Origin: Rhodanobacter thiooxydans LCS2
Lineage (GTDB): Bacteria > Pseudomonadota > Gammaproteobacteria > Xanthomonadales > Rhodanobacteraceae
DNA length: 64,000 nucleotides
Assembly (NCBI RefSeq): GCF_000264375.1
Contig: NZ_AJXW01000002.1
Span: forward strand, 1-64,000
Direction of reading: 5' to 3'
Shown here: positions 1-9,840 of the stretch, one piece after another
Numbering within the stretch: position 1 is the stretch's first letter
How the letters are laid out: each line of letters begins with the position of its first letter
Program-made: the position numbers and the translations under genes
Notes under the pieces: model-generated
Databases searched by the model: none
The model's input: the letters and a program-made list of their open reading frames with translations, nothing else
What the model was told of the DNA's origin: nothing

Positions 1-1080
1 GGCCAGTGCCAGCGCCAGCCAGCCGCGTCCGCCGCGCCAGCGTCGCCGCCAGCCGCCAGCCAGCGCGAACAGCGCTGCACCGGCGCCGCCGGCGAGCCAG
101 CCGGCCCACCAGCGCGGCTCCTCGGTCACCGGTCCCTGCATGGCGAACTTCGGCCGCGCCTGTGCGTCGAAAATGCCCCAGTAGCCGCCGGCGGTGCCTT
201 CCTGCGCGCGCTTCCATGGCTGGTCGAACGCCTCGATCACGTTGTACGGCATGTGCACGGTGGCGGCGTAGCGCAGGAACTCGCGCAGGTAGCGCGCCTC
301 GTTGACCACGCTGGCGCTGGCCGCCTGCCGTGGCCGTCCCGCGCTCGGCCAGCCGGTCTCGCCGATCATCACGCGGCGGCCGGGAAATGCCTGCTGCACC
401 TTCGCGTACACCGTCGCCACGTGCTGCACCGCGCGCTCGGGGGGCACCGGCTGGTCTTCCCAGTACGGCAGGATGTGGATGGTCAGGTAATCCACCGAGC
501 CGGCCAGCTCGGGATGGCGCAGCCAGAATTCCCACACGTCGGCATAGGTCACCGGCACGCTGACCGCCGTGCGTACCTGGTGCAGGTAGCCGGCCAGTTG
601 CGCCGAGGTCAGCTCGCCGCGCAGCAGCACCTCGTTGCCCACGATCACCCCGCGCAGCACCTGCGGGTACTTGTTCGCGGTGGCGATGCCCAAGGCGACC
701 TGCTGCGCGTTCGCCCTGGCGTCGCCGCTCAACCAGATGCCCAGCAGCACCTTCATGCCGTAGCGTTCGGCGATGGCCGGCACCGCGCTCAGGCCCTGCC
801 CCTGCGAGTAGGTGCGCACGCAGTCGAAGCGCTGCGACAGCGCGCGCAGGCCGGCGTCGATGCGTTCGGGACTGATGAAGGCGCTCGCGTCCAGCGGCGT
901 CTCGCCGGCCTGGCGGAACGGCGCGTACGAGACGCAGGCGATCCGCGTCGACGGCGCGTCCGGCAGCGCCACCGGCCGGCCGACCGACCACCACCAGCTC
1001 GCCCCGGCCAGCGTGGCCAGCACCAGTACCAGCCACGCCGGCCAGGCGCGACGAAAGACGGGCGAAGCTGCTGGCGACAT
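1..1080 (-). CDS. GH17-like exo-beta-1,3-glucanase/glucan synthase-like membrane protein (partial)
   Basis: The minus-strand frame is open from an ATG at 1080 to the window edge (360 codons), so the C-terminus is missing. An N-terminal membrane segment (about residues 12-33) is followed by a TIM-barrel-like region. It carries both glycoside hydrolase family 17 signatures: VGNE with the presumed acid Glu150, and GETGWPS with the presumed nucleophile Glu241. A second hydrophobic, Arg-flanked segment lies near the window edge, so a membrane domain probably continues outside. Proteins of this type are annotated as beta-(1-6)-glucan synthase or exo-beta-1,3-glucanase-like and are linked to periplasmic or cyclic glucans; the exact activity is not established here. 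It is divergent from slt, with 124 bp between the starts. Confidence 0.8.
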   Translation of the reverse strand, partial: MSPAASPVFRRAWPAWLVLVLATLAGASWWWSVGRPVALPDAPSTRIACVSYAPFRQAGETPLDASAFISPERIDAGLRALSQRFDCVRTYSQGQGLSAVPAIAERYGMKVLLGIWLSGDARANAQQVALGIATANKYPQVLRGVIVGNEVLLRGELTSAQLAGYLHQVRTAVSVPVTYADVWEFWLRHPELAGSVDYLTIHILPYWEDQPVPPERAVQHVATVYAKVQQAFPGRRVMIGETGWPSAGRPRQAASASVVNEARYLREFLRYAATVHMPYNVIEAFDQPWKRAQEGTAGGYWGIFDAQARPKFAMQGPVTEEPRWWAGWLAGGAGAALFALAGGWRRRWRGGRGWLALALA

Positions 1081-1204
1081 GCCGGTTCCGTGGATGCATG
1101 GAGACGAAGCGTGCCAGCTTAGCAGGGGGCCAACGCTCACCGAATCGCGACAAGCGGTTCAGCCGCATCGACTACACTGCCCGCGATCCAGCGCAGGAGT
1201 CTGC

Positions 1205-3238
1205 ATGTCCGTCTTCCCCTCGCCGCGGCGCATCCTGCTCGCCGGGCTGCTGCTCGCCGGCTGGCTGGTGGCGGGTGTGCCGGCGCACGCCGCCGAACCC
1301 GACGCCGCCCAGCGTGCCGCCTTCAGGCAGGCCTATGCCGCCGCCCAGCAAGGTGGCGATGGCTGGCGCAACCTGGCTGGCGGCCTGCGCGACTACCCGC
1401 TGTATCCGTACCTGCAGGCGGCGGCGCTGCAGCACGACATCCAGCAGCTCGACCGGGCCAGCGTGGAGTCGTACCTAGCGCAGTACCCGGACTGGATCCC
1501 CGCCGCCGACCTGCGCCGCGCGTTCCTGCTGGAACTGGCGCGCCGGCAGGACTGGGCCACGTTCCTTGCGCTGTACCAGCCCGGCCTCGGCGACACGCTG
1601 GCCTGCGACGCCCTGCAGGCGCGGCTGGCCGGCGGCGGCACGCTGGAGTTCGAGCAGGACCTGGCTGGCTTGTGGGCCAAGCCGAACCTGCCCGACGCCT
1701 GCGACCCGGTGCTCGCTGCCGCGCACGACCAGGGTCTGCTGACCGACGCGCGCTTGTGGACGCGGATCGACCGCGCCGCCGACGCCGGCCAGGCCGGCAC
1801 CATCGCCAACCTGGCCAGCTGGCTCGCCGAACCCGGCCGCGCCAGTGCGTTGCAACTCGCGCAGGCGCTGCGCGATCCGGCCGCCGCGCTGAACGCCGCG
1901 CGCGGCTGGCCCGACCAGCCGCGCCAGCGCCAGGCGGCCACGCTGGCGCTGACTCGCCAGGCCCGGCGCGACACCGACGCCGCCGACACCGCATGGCAGC
2001 AACTGCGGTCCCGCTTCAGCTTCAGCGAAGCACAGCGCAACCAGATCCTGCAGACCCTGGCGCTGTACCACGCCACCGATTTCGACAACGGCGCGCTGGC
2101 CGCGCTGATCGCGCTGCCGCCCGCCGCACAGACCGACGGCACACGCGAGTGGCGGGTACGCGTGGCGCTGGCGCAGCAGGACTGGAACGCGGTGCTGGCC
2201 GGCCTCGACGCGATGCCGGCCAGCCAGCAGCAGGACGGTGAATGGCAGTATTTCCGCGGCCGCGCGCTGGCCGCCCTGGGCCGTGACGACGAGGCGCGCC
2301 GGCTGTTCGACGCCCAGGCCGACAAGCCCACCTTCTTCGGCTTCCTGTCCGCCGACCGGCTCGACCAGCCGTACGCGATCTGCCCGCTGACCCTGGCCGA
2401 CGACCCGCAACGCGAACAGGCCCTGCTGGCCAACCCCGGCCTGCTGCGTGCGTTCGAGCTCTACGCGGTGAACCTGCCGAAGCTGGCCCGGCGCGAATGG
2501 GCGCGTGCCTTGCAGGATGCCGACCCGGCAACCCAGCGGGTCGCCGCCGATATGGCCAACCGCCGCGGCTGGTACGACCGCGCCGTGTTCACCATGAGCA
2601 GCGGCGATGCGCTGCGGCTGTACGACCTGCGCTTCCCGCTGGCCAGCCAGGACGGTCTGGTGCCGCAGGCCGAACAGGCCGGGATCGAGCCCGCCTGGGC
2701 CTACGGCCTGCTGCGCGCGGAAAGTGCCTGGATGAGCGACGCGCAGTCTGGCGCCGATGCGCGCGGCCTGATGCAGCTGCTGCCGGCCACCGCCGCGCTG
2801 GTGGCGAAACGCAACGGCCTCGACTGGGGCGGTGGCGACACGCTGTACGACCCGGTCACCAACATCGCGCTGGGCACGCGCTACCTGGCGCAGATGGCGG
2901 CGCGCTTCGGCGGCTCGCCCTGGCTGGCCAGCGCCGCCTACAACGCCGGGCCGAACAAGGTCGAGCAATGGCTGGCCGCACGCGGCATGCTGGCGCCAGA
3001 CCTGTTCATCGCCACCATCCCGTACAAGGAAACCCGCGAGTACGTGGCGCGGGTGATGGCGTTCAGCGTGATCTACGATTGGCGCCTGCGCGGCGACACG
3101 GTGATGCCGATGGCCAGCCGCCTGGGCGCGATCGGCCAGCCGTACGCACTGCCCACCGCCGCCGCGGCGCACCGGACGGTGGCCTGCCCGGCCGAAGCGG
3201 CGGCGACCCCGGCCGGTGCGGCCAGCGTCTCGCCCTGA
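1205..3238 (+). CDS. slt: Soluble lytic murein transglycosylase (Slt70 family)
   Basis: 677-aa periplasmic enzyme that cleaves the MurNAc-GlcNAc bond of peptidoglycan to give 1,6-anhydro ends. A signal peptide (about residues 1-31, ending AHAA) precedes a long helical superhelix region as in Slt70. The C-terminal lysozyme-like domain has the catalytic Glu506 in RAESAW, the GLMQLLPATA motif and AYNAGPNKVEQWL. ATG 1205 is chosen because AGGAG lies just upstream and the signal peptide starts there; the frame is open further upstream but without support. The next gene starts 22 bp after the stop, so the two are probably co-transcribed. Confidence 0.95.
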   Translation: MSVFPSPRRILLAGLLLAGWLVAGVPAHAAEPDAAQRAAFRQAYAAAQQGGDGWRNLAGGLRDYPLYPYLQAAALQHDIQQLDRASVESYLAQYPDWIPAADLRRAFLLELARRQDWATFLALYQPGLGDTLACDALQARLAGGGTLEFEQDLAGLWAKPNLPDACDPVLAAAHDQGLLTDARLWTRIDRAADAGQAGTIANLASWLAEPGRASALQLAQALRDPAAALNAARGWPDQPRQRQAATLALTRQARRDTDAADTAWQQLRSRFSFSEAQRNQILQTLALYHATDFDNGALAALIALPPAAQTDGTREWRVRVALAQQDWNAVLAGLDAMPASQQQDGEWQYFRGRALAALGRDDEARRLFDAQADKPTFFGFLSADRLDQPYAICPLTLADDPQREQALLANPGLLRAFELYAVNLPKLARREWARALQDADPATQRVAADMANRRGWYDRAVFTMSSGDALRLYDLRFPLASQDGLVPQAEQAGIEPAWAYGLLRAESAWMSDAQSGADARGLMQLLPATAALVAKRNGLDWGGGDTLYDPVTNIALGTRYLAQMAARFGGSPWLASAAYNAGPNKVEQWLAARGMLAPDLFIATIPYKETREYVARVMAFSVIYDWRLRGDTVMPMASRLGAIGQPYALPTAAAAHRTVACPAEAAATPAGAASVSP

Positions 3239-3260
3239 AGGTCCATCGAGGATCGCTCCC

Positions 3261-4199
3261 ATGGCCGCACAGCAACTCGTCATCCTCGGCGGCACCGGCT
3301 TCGTCGGCAGCCACCTGGTGCCGCGGCTGGTCGCCGACGGCCACCGCATCGTGCTGCTCAGCCGCAACCGCGAGCGGCACCGCGAGTTCGGCGTGCTGCC
3401 CACGGTCAGTGTGCGCAGCGCCGACATCTATGACGACGACGTGCTGCGGCGGCAGCTGGCCGGCGCCGACGCGGTGATCAACCTGGTCGGCATCCTCAAC
3501 CCGCGCGGCCGCGACAGCTTCCAGCGCGTGCACGTGGAACTCACCCGCCGCCTGCTCGCCGCGTGCGAGGCCGGCGGCGTGCGTCGCCTGCACCAGATGA
3601 GCTCGCTGAAGGCGGGCCAGGGTCTGTCGCAATACCTGAAGAGCCGCGGCGAGGCCGAGGCGCTGGTCAGGGCTTCCGCACTGGACTGGACCATCTACCA
3701 GCCCAGCGTGATCTTCGGCCGCGGCGACGGTTTGGTCAGCCGCTTCGCCAAGCTGCTGCGGCAGCTGCCGGCCCTGCCGCTGGCGCGCGCGCCGTCGCGG
3801 ATGGCGCCCACCTTCGTCGACGACGTGGCCGAGGCGATCGCCCGCTGTGTCGGCGACGCGAAGCTCGGCGTGCGGCGCAGCTTCGAGCTGTACGGCCCCG
3901 AGGTGCTCACGCTGGGCGAGATCGTGCGCGCGATCCGCGCCGCCGCCGGCCTGCGCACGCCGATCATCGCGCTGCCCGACAGCCTCGGCCGGCTGCAGGC
4001 GCAGTTTGCGGGGCTGCTGCCCGGCAAGCCTTTTTCGCTGGACAACTTCCGCTCGCTGCTGACCGACTCGGTCGGCACGGTGGACGGCTACGCCGCGCTG
4101 GGCATCGTGCCGCAGGCGCTCACGCGCTGGCTGCCGAGCTTGCTGGGGGGACCGCCGCGGCACCGCCGGCTGGCCGCGGCGCGTTCGCTGCGGCGCTGA
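3261..4199 (+). CDS. NDUFA9-like NAD(P)-binding epimerase/dehydratase
   Basis: 312-aa atypical short-chain dehydrogenase of the complex I NDUFA9 type. The Rossmann motif GGTGFVGSHL is at residues 9-18, then NLVGIL, a SSLKAG segment where the usual catalytic Ser lies, and YLKSRGEAE in the YxxxK region. The C-terminal half fits the NmrA-like substrate fold. Bacterial relatives are commonly annotated as complex I NDUFA9 subunit family or NAD-dependent epimerase; the substrate is unknown and a structural, non-enzymatic role is possible. The start at 3261 follows CGAGGATCGCTCCC. It sits 22 bp downstream of slt. Confidence 0.85.
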   Translation: MAAQQLVILGGTGFVGSHLVPRLVADGHRIVLLSRNRERHREFGVLPTVSVRSADIYDDDVLRRQLAGADAVINLVGILNPRGRDSFQRVHVELTRRLLAACEAGGVRRLHQMSSLKAGQGLSQYLKSRGEAEALVRASALDWTIYQPSVIFGRGDGLVSRFAKLLRQLPALPLARAPSRMAPTFVDDVAEAIARCVGDAKLGVRRSFELYGPEVLTLGEIVRAIRAAAGLRTPIIALPDSLGRLQAQFAGLLPGKPFSLDNFRSLLTDSVGTVDGYAALGIVPQALTRWLPSLLGGPPRHRRLAAARSLRR

Positions 4200-4215
4200 A
4201 GGAGAGGCCCGCGGA

Positions 4216-5862
4216 TCAGCGCGCGCCCAGCAGCAGGCGCAGGCGATCCAGCTCGGCGCCGTAGCGCGCGGCCACGGCCGGCTCGCGCGACCAGGGCTGG
4301 CGCGTGCGCAGCGCCGTGTGCGTATCCGCCGGCTCGTGCTGGAAGCCGACGCAAGCCTCGTCGTAGTCGAGCCCGCAGAACGCCAGCAGGCGGCGCACCA
4401 TGGCGTCGGGCTCGGCCAGCAGCGCCTCGTGGTCGTGCACCAGCAAGCGTTGCGGGAACAGCCGCTGCCAATGCCGGCCGAGCCGCTCGTGGTCGCGCCA
4501 GTAGCTGGCGAGGTCGTCCAGGTCGTAGCTGAAGTCGTGGCCGCTGGCGAACAGCTCGCGATAGCAGGCGAAGCAGGTTTCCAGCGCGTCGCGCCGGCAG
4601 TGCACCACCCGCGCGCCGGGCAGCATCGCCATCGCCACGCCGACCAGGCGCCAGTTCAACCGGTGCGCATCGACGACACGCGGCCGGCCGCGGGCCACCG
4701 GCCCGATGCGCGCCAGGTAGTCGGCGCCCAGTCCGCCGACGTAGCCAAGCCCAGCCACTGCAGCAGCGGCTTCCCGCGCCGGGCCGACTCCTCGCTGACC
4801 ACCCGTTGCAGGTGGGCCGACTCATCGACGCCGCCCACGTACGGATGCGCGGCCAGGACCTGCCCGGTGAGCCTGGCGCCGGCATGCGGCAGCGCCATCA
4901 GGAAGACCACCTGCCCGCCCAGCGTGGCGTCTGCGGCCCCGGCCAGCGGTTCGGCGAACGCCGCGAGCACGGCGTCGACATGCACCCGCATGCGTGCCGC
5001 GTTCCAGTCCAGCTGCCGGTGCCGCCATGCATTGGCCTTGCGCAAGGCGCGGAAGGCGGCACGGTAATCGGCCTGGTCCTCCAGCGCGCGGGCCAGCGCG
5101 AAGCCGAGCTGGATGCGCGCATGCGGTGTCGGCTGCGGCATCTGCAGCACCTGCTGCAGCCGAGCCACGTCGTCCGCGCCGAAGCGTTCGGCGTCCAGCG
5201 CGGACAACCCGCCCCAGGCTTCCGGATGGCCGGGCTCACGCCGCAGCACCTCGCGATAGTTCGCTGCCGCCTGGGCCCCGGCGCCGAGGCTGGCCTGCGC
5301 CGCGGCCAGCAGCAGGCGCGCCGCCAGGTGCTCTGGGTCGAGATCCAGCGCGCGGTGCAGTGCGGTGATCGCCCCCGCCGGACGGCCCAGCAGCTGGAAC
5401 ATCCGGCCCAGGTTGAACCATGCCGGGGCGAAGTCCGGCGCCAGCTCGCAGGCCCGCCGCAGCGCCGACAACGCCGCCTCGTTCTCGCCCCGGGACTGCA
5501 GCGAAACGCCCAGGCCGATGTGCAGCAGGGCGTCGCGCGGATCCTTCGCCAGCGCCTGGCGCAGGATCGCCACCGCCCGCGCGTGCTCGCCGCGCAGCTG
5601 CTGCAGCTGGGCCGACAGGCGCAATGCCTCCGTGCTGTCGGGCGCCAACGCCAGCGCCGCGGCCAGGGCCGCTTCGGCACGCACCAGGTCGCCGCCGGCC
5701 ATCGCGCTGCTGGCTTCGTCGAGCCGCCGCACCGCCTGCGCCGACAGACCCACGGCACGGTTCCGCAGCAGCGGATGCGCCTGCCTTGCCACCATCGTCG
5801 AAGGCCCCCTGCCTGCCCGTGGATTCCGGTTCGCCAGCTTACGTGAGCGCTGCGGCGGCATA
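4216..5862 (-). pseudogene. TPR-sulfotransferase family protein, disrupted by a frameshift
   Basis: Two minus-strand frames together make one protein of about 545 aa. The N-terminal frame (from ATG 5862 or 5795) holds several TPR repeats ([31 protein letters not shown]) and the start of a sulfotransferase domain. After GKPLLQWLGL that frame drifts into nonsense, while the domain continues in another frame from about 4758 (VAGLGYVGGLGADYLARI ... MLPGARVVHCRRDALET ... to 4216). A single-base indel between about 4740 and 4790 explains this. The 5'-PSB motif, normally PRSGTTLL, reads LPHAGARLTGQV, so PAPS binding may have been lost before or with the frameshift. A sequencing error is possible. 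It is divergent from cca, with 45 bp between. Confidence 0.75.
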
Positions 5863-5907
5863 AAGCGACCTCGCTCCCGATCCGGCCACGCATGGCAGAA
5901 TCCCCGC

Positions 5908-7155
5908 ATGCACATCTTCCTGGTCGGCGGCGCGGTCCGCGACAAACTGTTGAACCGCCCGGTGGTCGACCGCGATCACGTGGTGGTCGGCGCGACACCG
6001 GAGCAGCTGCTGGCGCTGGGCTACAAGCCGGTGGGCAAGGATTTCCCGGTGTTCCTGCATCCCGCGACCGGTGAGGAATACGCGCTGGCGCGCACCGAGC
6101 GCAAGAGCGGGCGCGGTTACCACGGCTTCGTGTTCCAGGCCGACCCGACGATCACGCTGGAACAGGATCTGGCCCGCCGCGACCTCACCATCAACGCGAT
6201 CGCCGAGGACGAGCACGGCGCGCTGACCGACCCGTTCGGTGGCGTACGCGACATCGAGGCGCGCCTGCTGCGCCACGCGTCGCCAGCGTTCGTCGAGGAT
6301 CCGGTGCGGGTGCTGCGGGTGGCGCGTTTCGCCGCGCGATTTGCACCGCTCGGTTTCACGGTGGCCGCGGAAACCATGGCGCTGATGCGGCAGATGGTGG
6401 CCGACGGCGAGGTCGACTACCTGGTGCCGGAACGGGTGTGGGCGGAAACACGCAAGGCGCTGGGCGAGCCGCAGCCGTCGATGTTCCTGCGCGTGCTGCG
6501 CGAGTGCGGCGCGCTGGCCGTGCTGTTTCCCGAGGTCGATGCGCTGTACGGCGTGCCGCAGCGCACCGAGTTCCATCCGGAGATCGACACCGGCGTGCAC
6601 ATGGAGCTGGTGCTGGACGCGGCGGCGCGGCTGGCGCCGGGCAACGACGTGGTGGGCTTCTGCGCGTTGACCCACGATCTCGGCAAGGCGCTGACCCCGG
6701 CCGCCGAGCTGCCGCGCCACATCGGCCACGAGCATCGCGGCGTGGCACCGCTGCGCGCGCTGGCGGCACGACTGAAGGTCCCCACCGAGCATGCAACGCT
6801 GGCCGAGCTGGTCTGCCGGGAGCACTTGAACGTGCATCGCGCACTCGAGCTGAAACCCGCCACCGTGCTGAAGCTGCTGGGCGCGCTGGATGCCCTGCGC
6901 CGGCCGGCGCGGCTGGAGCTTTTCCTCGCCGCCTGCGAAGCGGACAAGCGCGGCCGGCGCGGCCACGAGCACGACGCTTACCCCCAGGCGGATTACCTGC
7001 GCGCGGCACGCACCGCCGCCGCCGCGGTCGAATCCGCCGACTTCGTCGCCCGCGGCCTGGCCGGCCCGGCGATCGGCAAAGCGATGGAGGCGGCGCGGAT
7101 CCACGCCATCGCCGCACTGAGAACTCAGCCTTCGCCAAGGGGATCCGCGGTATAA
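5908..7155 (+). CDS. cca: CCA-adding tRNA nucleotidyltransferase
   Basis: 415-aa class II nucleotidyltransferase that adds or repairs the 3' CCA of tRNAs. The N-terminus has the GGAVRD motif (residues 7-12), followed by DRDHVVVG with the catalytic acidic pair, [14 protein letters not shown], and the RRDLTINA motif. An HD-type domain follows, with HMELVLDAA and HDLGKA. Length and order match the bacterial enzyme with a C-terminal HD domain. The ATG at 5908 is fixed by the conserved [12 protein letters not shown] start. It is followed after 7 bp by the LTA-synthase-like gene. Confidence 0.97.
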   Translation: MHIFLVGGAVRDKLLNRPVVDRDHVVVGATPEQLLALGYKPVGKDFPVFLHPATGEEYALARTERKSGRGYHGFVFQADPTITLEQDLARRDLTINAIAEDEHGALTDPFGGVRDIEARLLRHASPAFVEDPVRVLRVARFAARFAPLGFTVAAETMALMRQMVADGEVDYLVPERVWAETRKALGEPQPSMFLRVLRECGALAVLFPEVDALYGVPQRTEFHPEIDTGVHMELVLDAAARLAPGNDVVGFCALTHDLGKALTPAAELPRHIGHEHRGVAPLRALAARLKVPTEHATLAELVCREHLNVHRALELKPATVLKLLGALDALRRPARLELFLAACEADKRGRRGHEHDAYPQADYLRAARTAAAAVESADFVARGLAGPAIGKAMEAARIHAIAALRTQPSPRGSAV

Positions 7156-7162
7156 AGCCCGG

Positions 7163-9445
7163 ATGACAACGCCCGCCCGGGCACCCATTGATCCCCTCTT
7201 GCTGGAGTTGCCCGTGCCGAGCGCGTTCACCCCGACCTCTCCCTTGCGTCAGCGTTTCCGCCCGTTGTGGTGGCTGGTGATCACCTTTTTGCTCATCTCG
7301 CTTGCCACCCGCGTGGTGCTGCTGGTGATGTCCGGCGGCGAGGTGCCGCACACGCCGCTGAACCTGCTGTACGCGTTCGGCGTGGGGTTGGGCTACGACC
7401 TGGTCACCTGCGTCTATGTGGCATGGCCGCTGGTGCTGTTGCTGTGGATCGTGCCGACGCGAGCCGGGCGCATGTCCGGACTGTGGCGCTGGCAGTTGTC
7501 CGCCGTCGCGCTGCTGCTGACCTGTGCGCTCTTCCTGATCGCGCTGCACCTGATGTACCACGCCACGCTCAAGACCACCTGGCCGGTGTTGCTGCCGTTC
7601 CTGTTCATGCTGCCGCTGACCGCGTTCACCTACACCTCGCGTACCGGCCAGTGGGTACTGTACGGCTTCGCCCTGCTGCTGCTGTACGGGCTGCTGTTCG
7701 TGGCGGCGTCCGAGCTGGTGTTCTGGAACGAGTTCAGCGTGCGCTTCAACTTCATCGCGGTGGACTACCTCGTCTACACCACCGAGGTGATCGGCAACAT
7801 CCGCGAGTCCTACCCGATCGGCCTGTGGCTGGCGCTGCTGGCGGCGATTACGCTGGTGTTGTTCGCGCTCGGCCGGCGTGCGCTGCGCGTATGCGACGAC
7901 GGCAGCCGCTTCTGGCAGCGTGGCAAGGTGGCGCTGCTCTGGCTGGTGCTGACGGTGATCTCGGTTGCCGCGGTGAACGGCGGCATGAAGGACCACACCG
8001 GCAACAACTACGTCAACGAGCTGGCCGGCAACGGCATCTACCAGTTCTTCAACGCGTTCCGCAGCAACCACCTCGACTACGCGAAGTTCTACCGCACGCT
8101 GCCGGACGACGAGGCATTCCGCCGCGTGCGCGAGATGCTGAAGACGCCCGAGGCCACCTACGTCAGCGACGACCCGCGTGACCTCACCCGCGCGATCCGC
8201 CGGGTCGGCCCGGAGCAGCGCCTCAACGTGGTGCTGATCAGCGTGGAGAGCCTGTCCGGTGACTACCTGGGCACCTTCGGCAACCCGGACCACATCACGC
8301 CGTACCTCGACTCGCTGGTCGGCCAGAGCCTGTTCTTCGACCAGTTGTACGCCAACGGCACGCGCACCGTGCGCGGGCTGGAGGCGCTGGCGCTGTCGGT
8401 GCCGCCCACGCCCGGCGATTCGCTGCTGAAGGAGCGCAACAACGAGAACCTGTTCTCGCTGGCCAGCGTGTTCAACGACCGCGGCTATCAGTCCGACTTC
8501 GTCTACGGCGGCTACGGCGAGTTCGACAACATGAACTACTTCTTCGGCCACAACGGCTACCGCGCGGTCGACCGGCGCGACATTCCCAAGAGCGCCACCA
8601 TCCACAGCGAGAACGTGTGGGGCGTGTCCGACGAGGACCTGTACACGCTGGCGATGGGCCGGATGGACCAGATCCATGCGGAAGGAAAACCGTTCTTCCT
8701 GCACCTCATGACCACCTCCAACCACCGCCCGTACACCTTCCCGGAAGGCCGCGTGAAGCAGCCCAACGGCACCCGCCAGGGCGCGGTGGCGTACACCGAC
8801 TGGGCGATCGGCGACTTCATCCGGCGCGCGCGTGAAAAGTCGTATTTCGACGACACCGTGTTCGTGATCACCGCCGACCACTGCGCCTCCAGCGCGGGCA
8901 AGACCAGTGTGCCGGTGAACCGCTACCACGTGCCGCTGTGGATCTACGCGCCGAAGCACATCGCGCCGCAGCGGGTGGACCGCCTGATGGGCCAGGTCGA
9001 CATCGCGCCGACCCTGCTCGGCCTGCTCAACTTCAGCTACCGCTCGCGCTTCTTCGGCTACGACCTGTTCCAGCTCGAACCAGGCCGCGAACGCGCGTTC
9101 CCGGCCACCTACGAGAAACTCGGCTACCTGCACCGCGATGTGCTCACCGTGCTGGAACCCGGCCGCAAGCTGGAGCAGATGAAGCCGGACTACGCCACCG
9201 GCGACGCCGTGCCGCTGCAGCCGCAGGACGAGGAGGAGATTGCGCAGACGGTGGCCTACTACCAGGTGGCCAGCGAGCTGTTCAAGCGCGGCCAGCTGGT
9301 GCGCCGACCGACCGACGCGACAGCAGTGGAGCCGCTGCCGGCAGCAGCGTCCCCGGTGCCTGCCGCAGCCAGCTCGGCGCCCACGCCGGCCGGCTCGACC
9401 GCGGCGCCGGCAGCAGCCGGTTCAGCTGCCGCGCCGGCGCACTGA
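7163..9445 (+). CDS. LTA synthase family membrane sulfatase-fold phosphotransferase
   Basis: 760-aa inner-membrane protein with five hydrophobic segments in residues about 30-230, then a large periplasmic alkaline-phosphatase-fold domain. Visible motifs: VVLISVESLSGDY (metal-site Glu), NGTRTVRG (nucleophile Thr region), TSNHRPY and VITADHCAS. Relatives include LtaS, OpgB and EptA-like enzymes. In Gram-negatives they usually transfer phosphoglycerol or similar head groups to periplasmic glucans or lipids, which would fit the GH17-like glucan protein 6 kb away, but the substrate is not shown. The last 60 residues are a Pro/Ala-rich tail. The 3' end overlaps the convergent VanZ-like gene by 24 bp. 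Confidence 0.87.
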   Translation: MTTPARAPIDPLLLELPVPSAFTPTSPLRQRFRPLWWLVITFLLISLATRVVLLVMSGGEVPHTPLNLLYAFGVGLGYDLVTCVYVAWPLVLLLWIVPTRAGRMSGLWRWQLSAVALLLTCALFLIALHLMYHATLKTTWPVLLPFLFMLPLTAFTYTSRTGQWVLYGFALLLLYGLLFVAASELVFWNEFSVRFNFIAVDYLVYTTEVIGNIRESYPIGLWLALLAAITLVLFALGRRALRVCDDGSRFWQRGKVALLWLVLTVISVAAVNGGMKDHTGNNYVNELAGNGIYQFFNAFRSNHLDYAKFYRTLPDDEAFRRVREMLKTPEATYVSDDPRDLTRAIRRVGPEQRLNVVLISVESLSGDYLGTFGNPDHITPYLDSLVGQSLFFDQLYANGTRTVRGLEALALSVPPTPGDSLLKERNNENLFSLASVFNDRGYQSDFVYGGYGEFDNMNYFFGHNGYRAVDRRDIPKSATIHSENVWGVSDEDLYTLAMGRMDQIHAEGKPFFLHLMTTSNHRPYTFPEGRVKQPNGTRQGAVAYTDWAIGDFIRRAREKSYFDDTVFVITADHCASSAGKTSVPVNRYHVPLWIYAPKHIAPQRVDRLMGQVDIAPTLLGLLNFSYRSRFFGYDLFQLEPGRERAFPATYEKLGYLHRDVLTVLEPGRKLEQMKPDYATGDAVPLQPQDEEEIAQTVAYYQVASELFKRGQLVRRPTDATAVEPLPAAASPVPAAASSAPTPAGSTAAPAAAGSAAAPAH

Positions 9446-9832
9446 CCACGCTTCCACGCTCGCCAGTACGCTGGCGAGCGGCGTGCGCAACAGCAGCAGC
9501 GCGACGGCGATGCCGATGCCATCGGCCAACACGTCCAGCGCATCGGCGTCGCGCGGCGGGTCCAGCCACTGCGCGAACTCGATGAACACACCGAAGGCGA
9601 GGCAACCCAGCGCAGCCCAGCCACGCGAGCGGCGCGCGCGGTAGACGTTGCCCCACCAGCCCATCAGGCAGGTGAAGGTAGTGGCGTGCAGCAGCTTGTC
9701 GCCGTACGGAAACGCCAGCGTGATGCCCGGGTCCGGCGTCAGCGCCATCCACAGCACCCACAGCATGATCGCCCCGCCCAGCGCGACCCAGGCGCGATGC
9801 CAACGCAGTCGTACGGACGTCTGGACGTCCAT
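9422..9832 (-). CDS. VanZ-like small membrane protein
   Basis: 136-aa protein with four hydrophobic helices and the VanZ-type signature region DKLLHATTFTCLMGW, followed by FGVFIEFAQWLDPPRDADALDVLADGIG. The charged Asp/His pair at the end of a helix and the D-x-x-D-x-x-A-N/D-x-x-G pattern are typical of the family. The molecular function of Gram-negative VanZ-like proteins is not defined. ATG 9832 starts 8 bp after the stop of the upstream methyltransferase gene, implying one transcript. The 3' end overlaps the convergent LTA-synthase-like gene. Confidence 0.8.
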   Translation of the reverse strand: MDVQTSVRLRWHRAWVALGGAIMLWVLWMALTPDPGITLAFPYGDKLLHATTFTCLMGWWGNVYRARRSRGWAALGCLAFGVFIEFAQWLDPPRDADALDVLADGIGIAVALLLLRTPLASVLASVEAWSVRRRGS

Positions 9833-9840
9833 CGTGCCGG

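Noticed and set aside
253-1122. Long plus-strand ORF
   Set aside because: It is the antisense shadow of the GH17-like gene, whose minus frame contains both catalytic motifs.
1475-3427. 650-aa minus-strand ORF
   Set aside because: Antisense to slt, with low-complexity Arg/Gln/Val composition typical of GC-rich shadows.
6356-9133. 925-aa minus-strand ORF
   Set aside because: Antisense to cca and the LTA-synthase-like gene; composition (Val, Gln, His, Arg runs) and absence of motifs mark it as a shadow.
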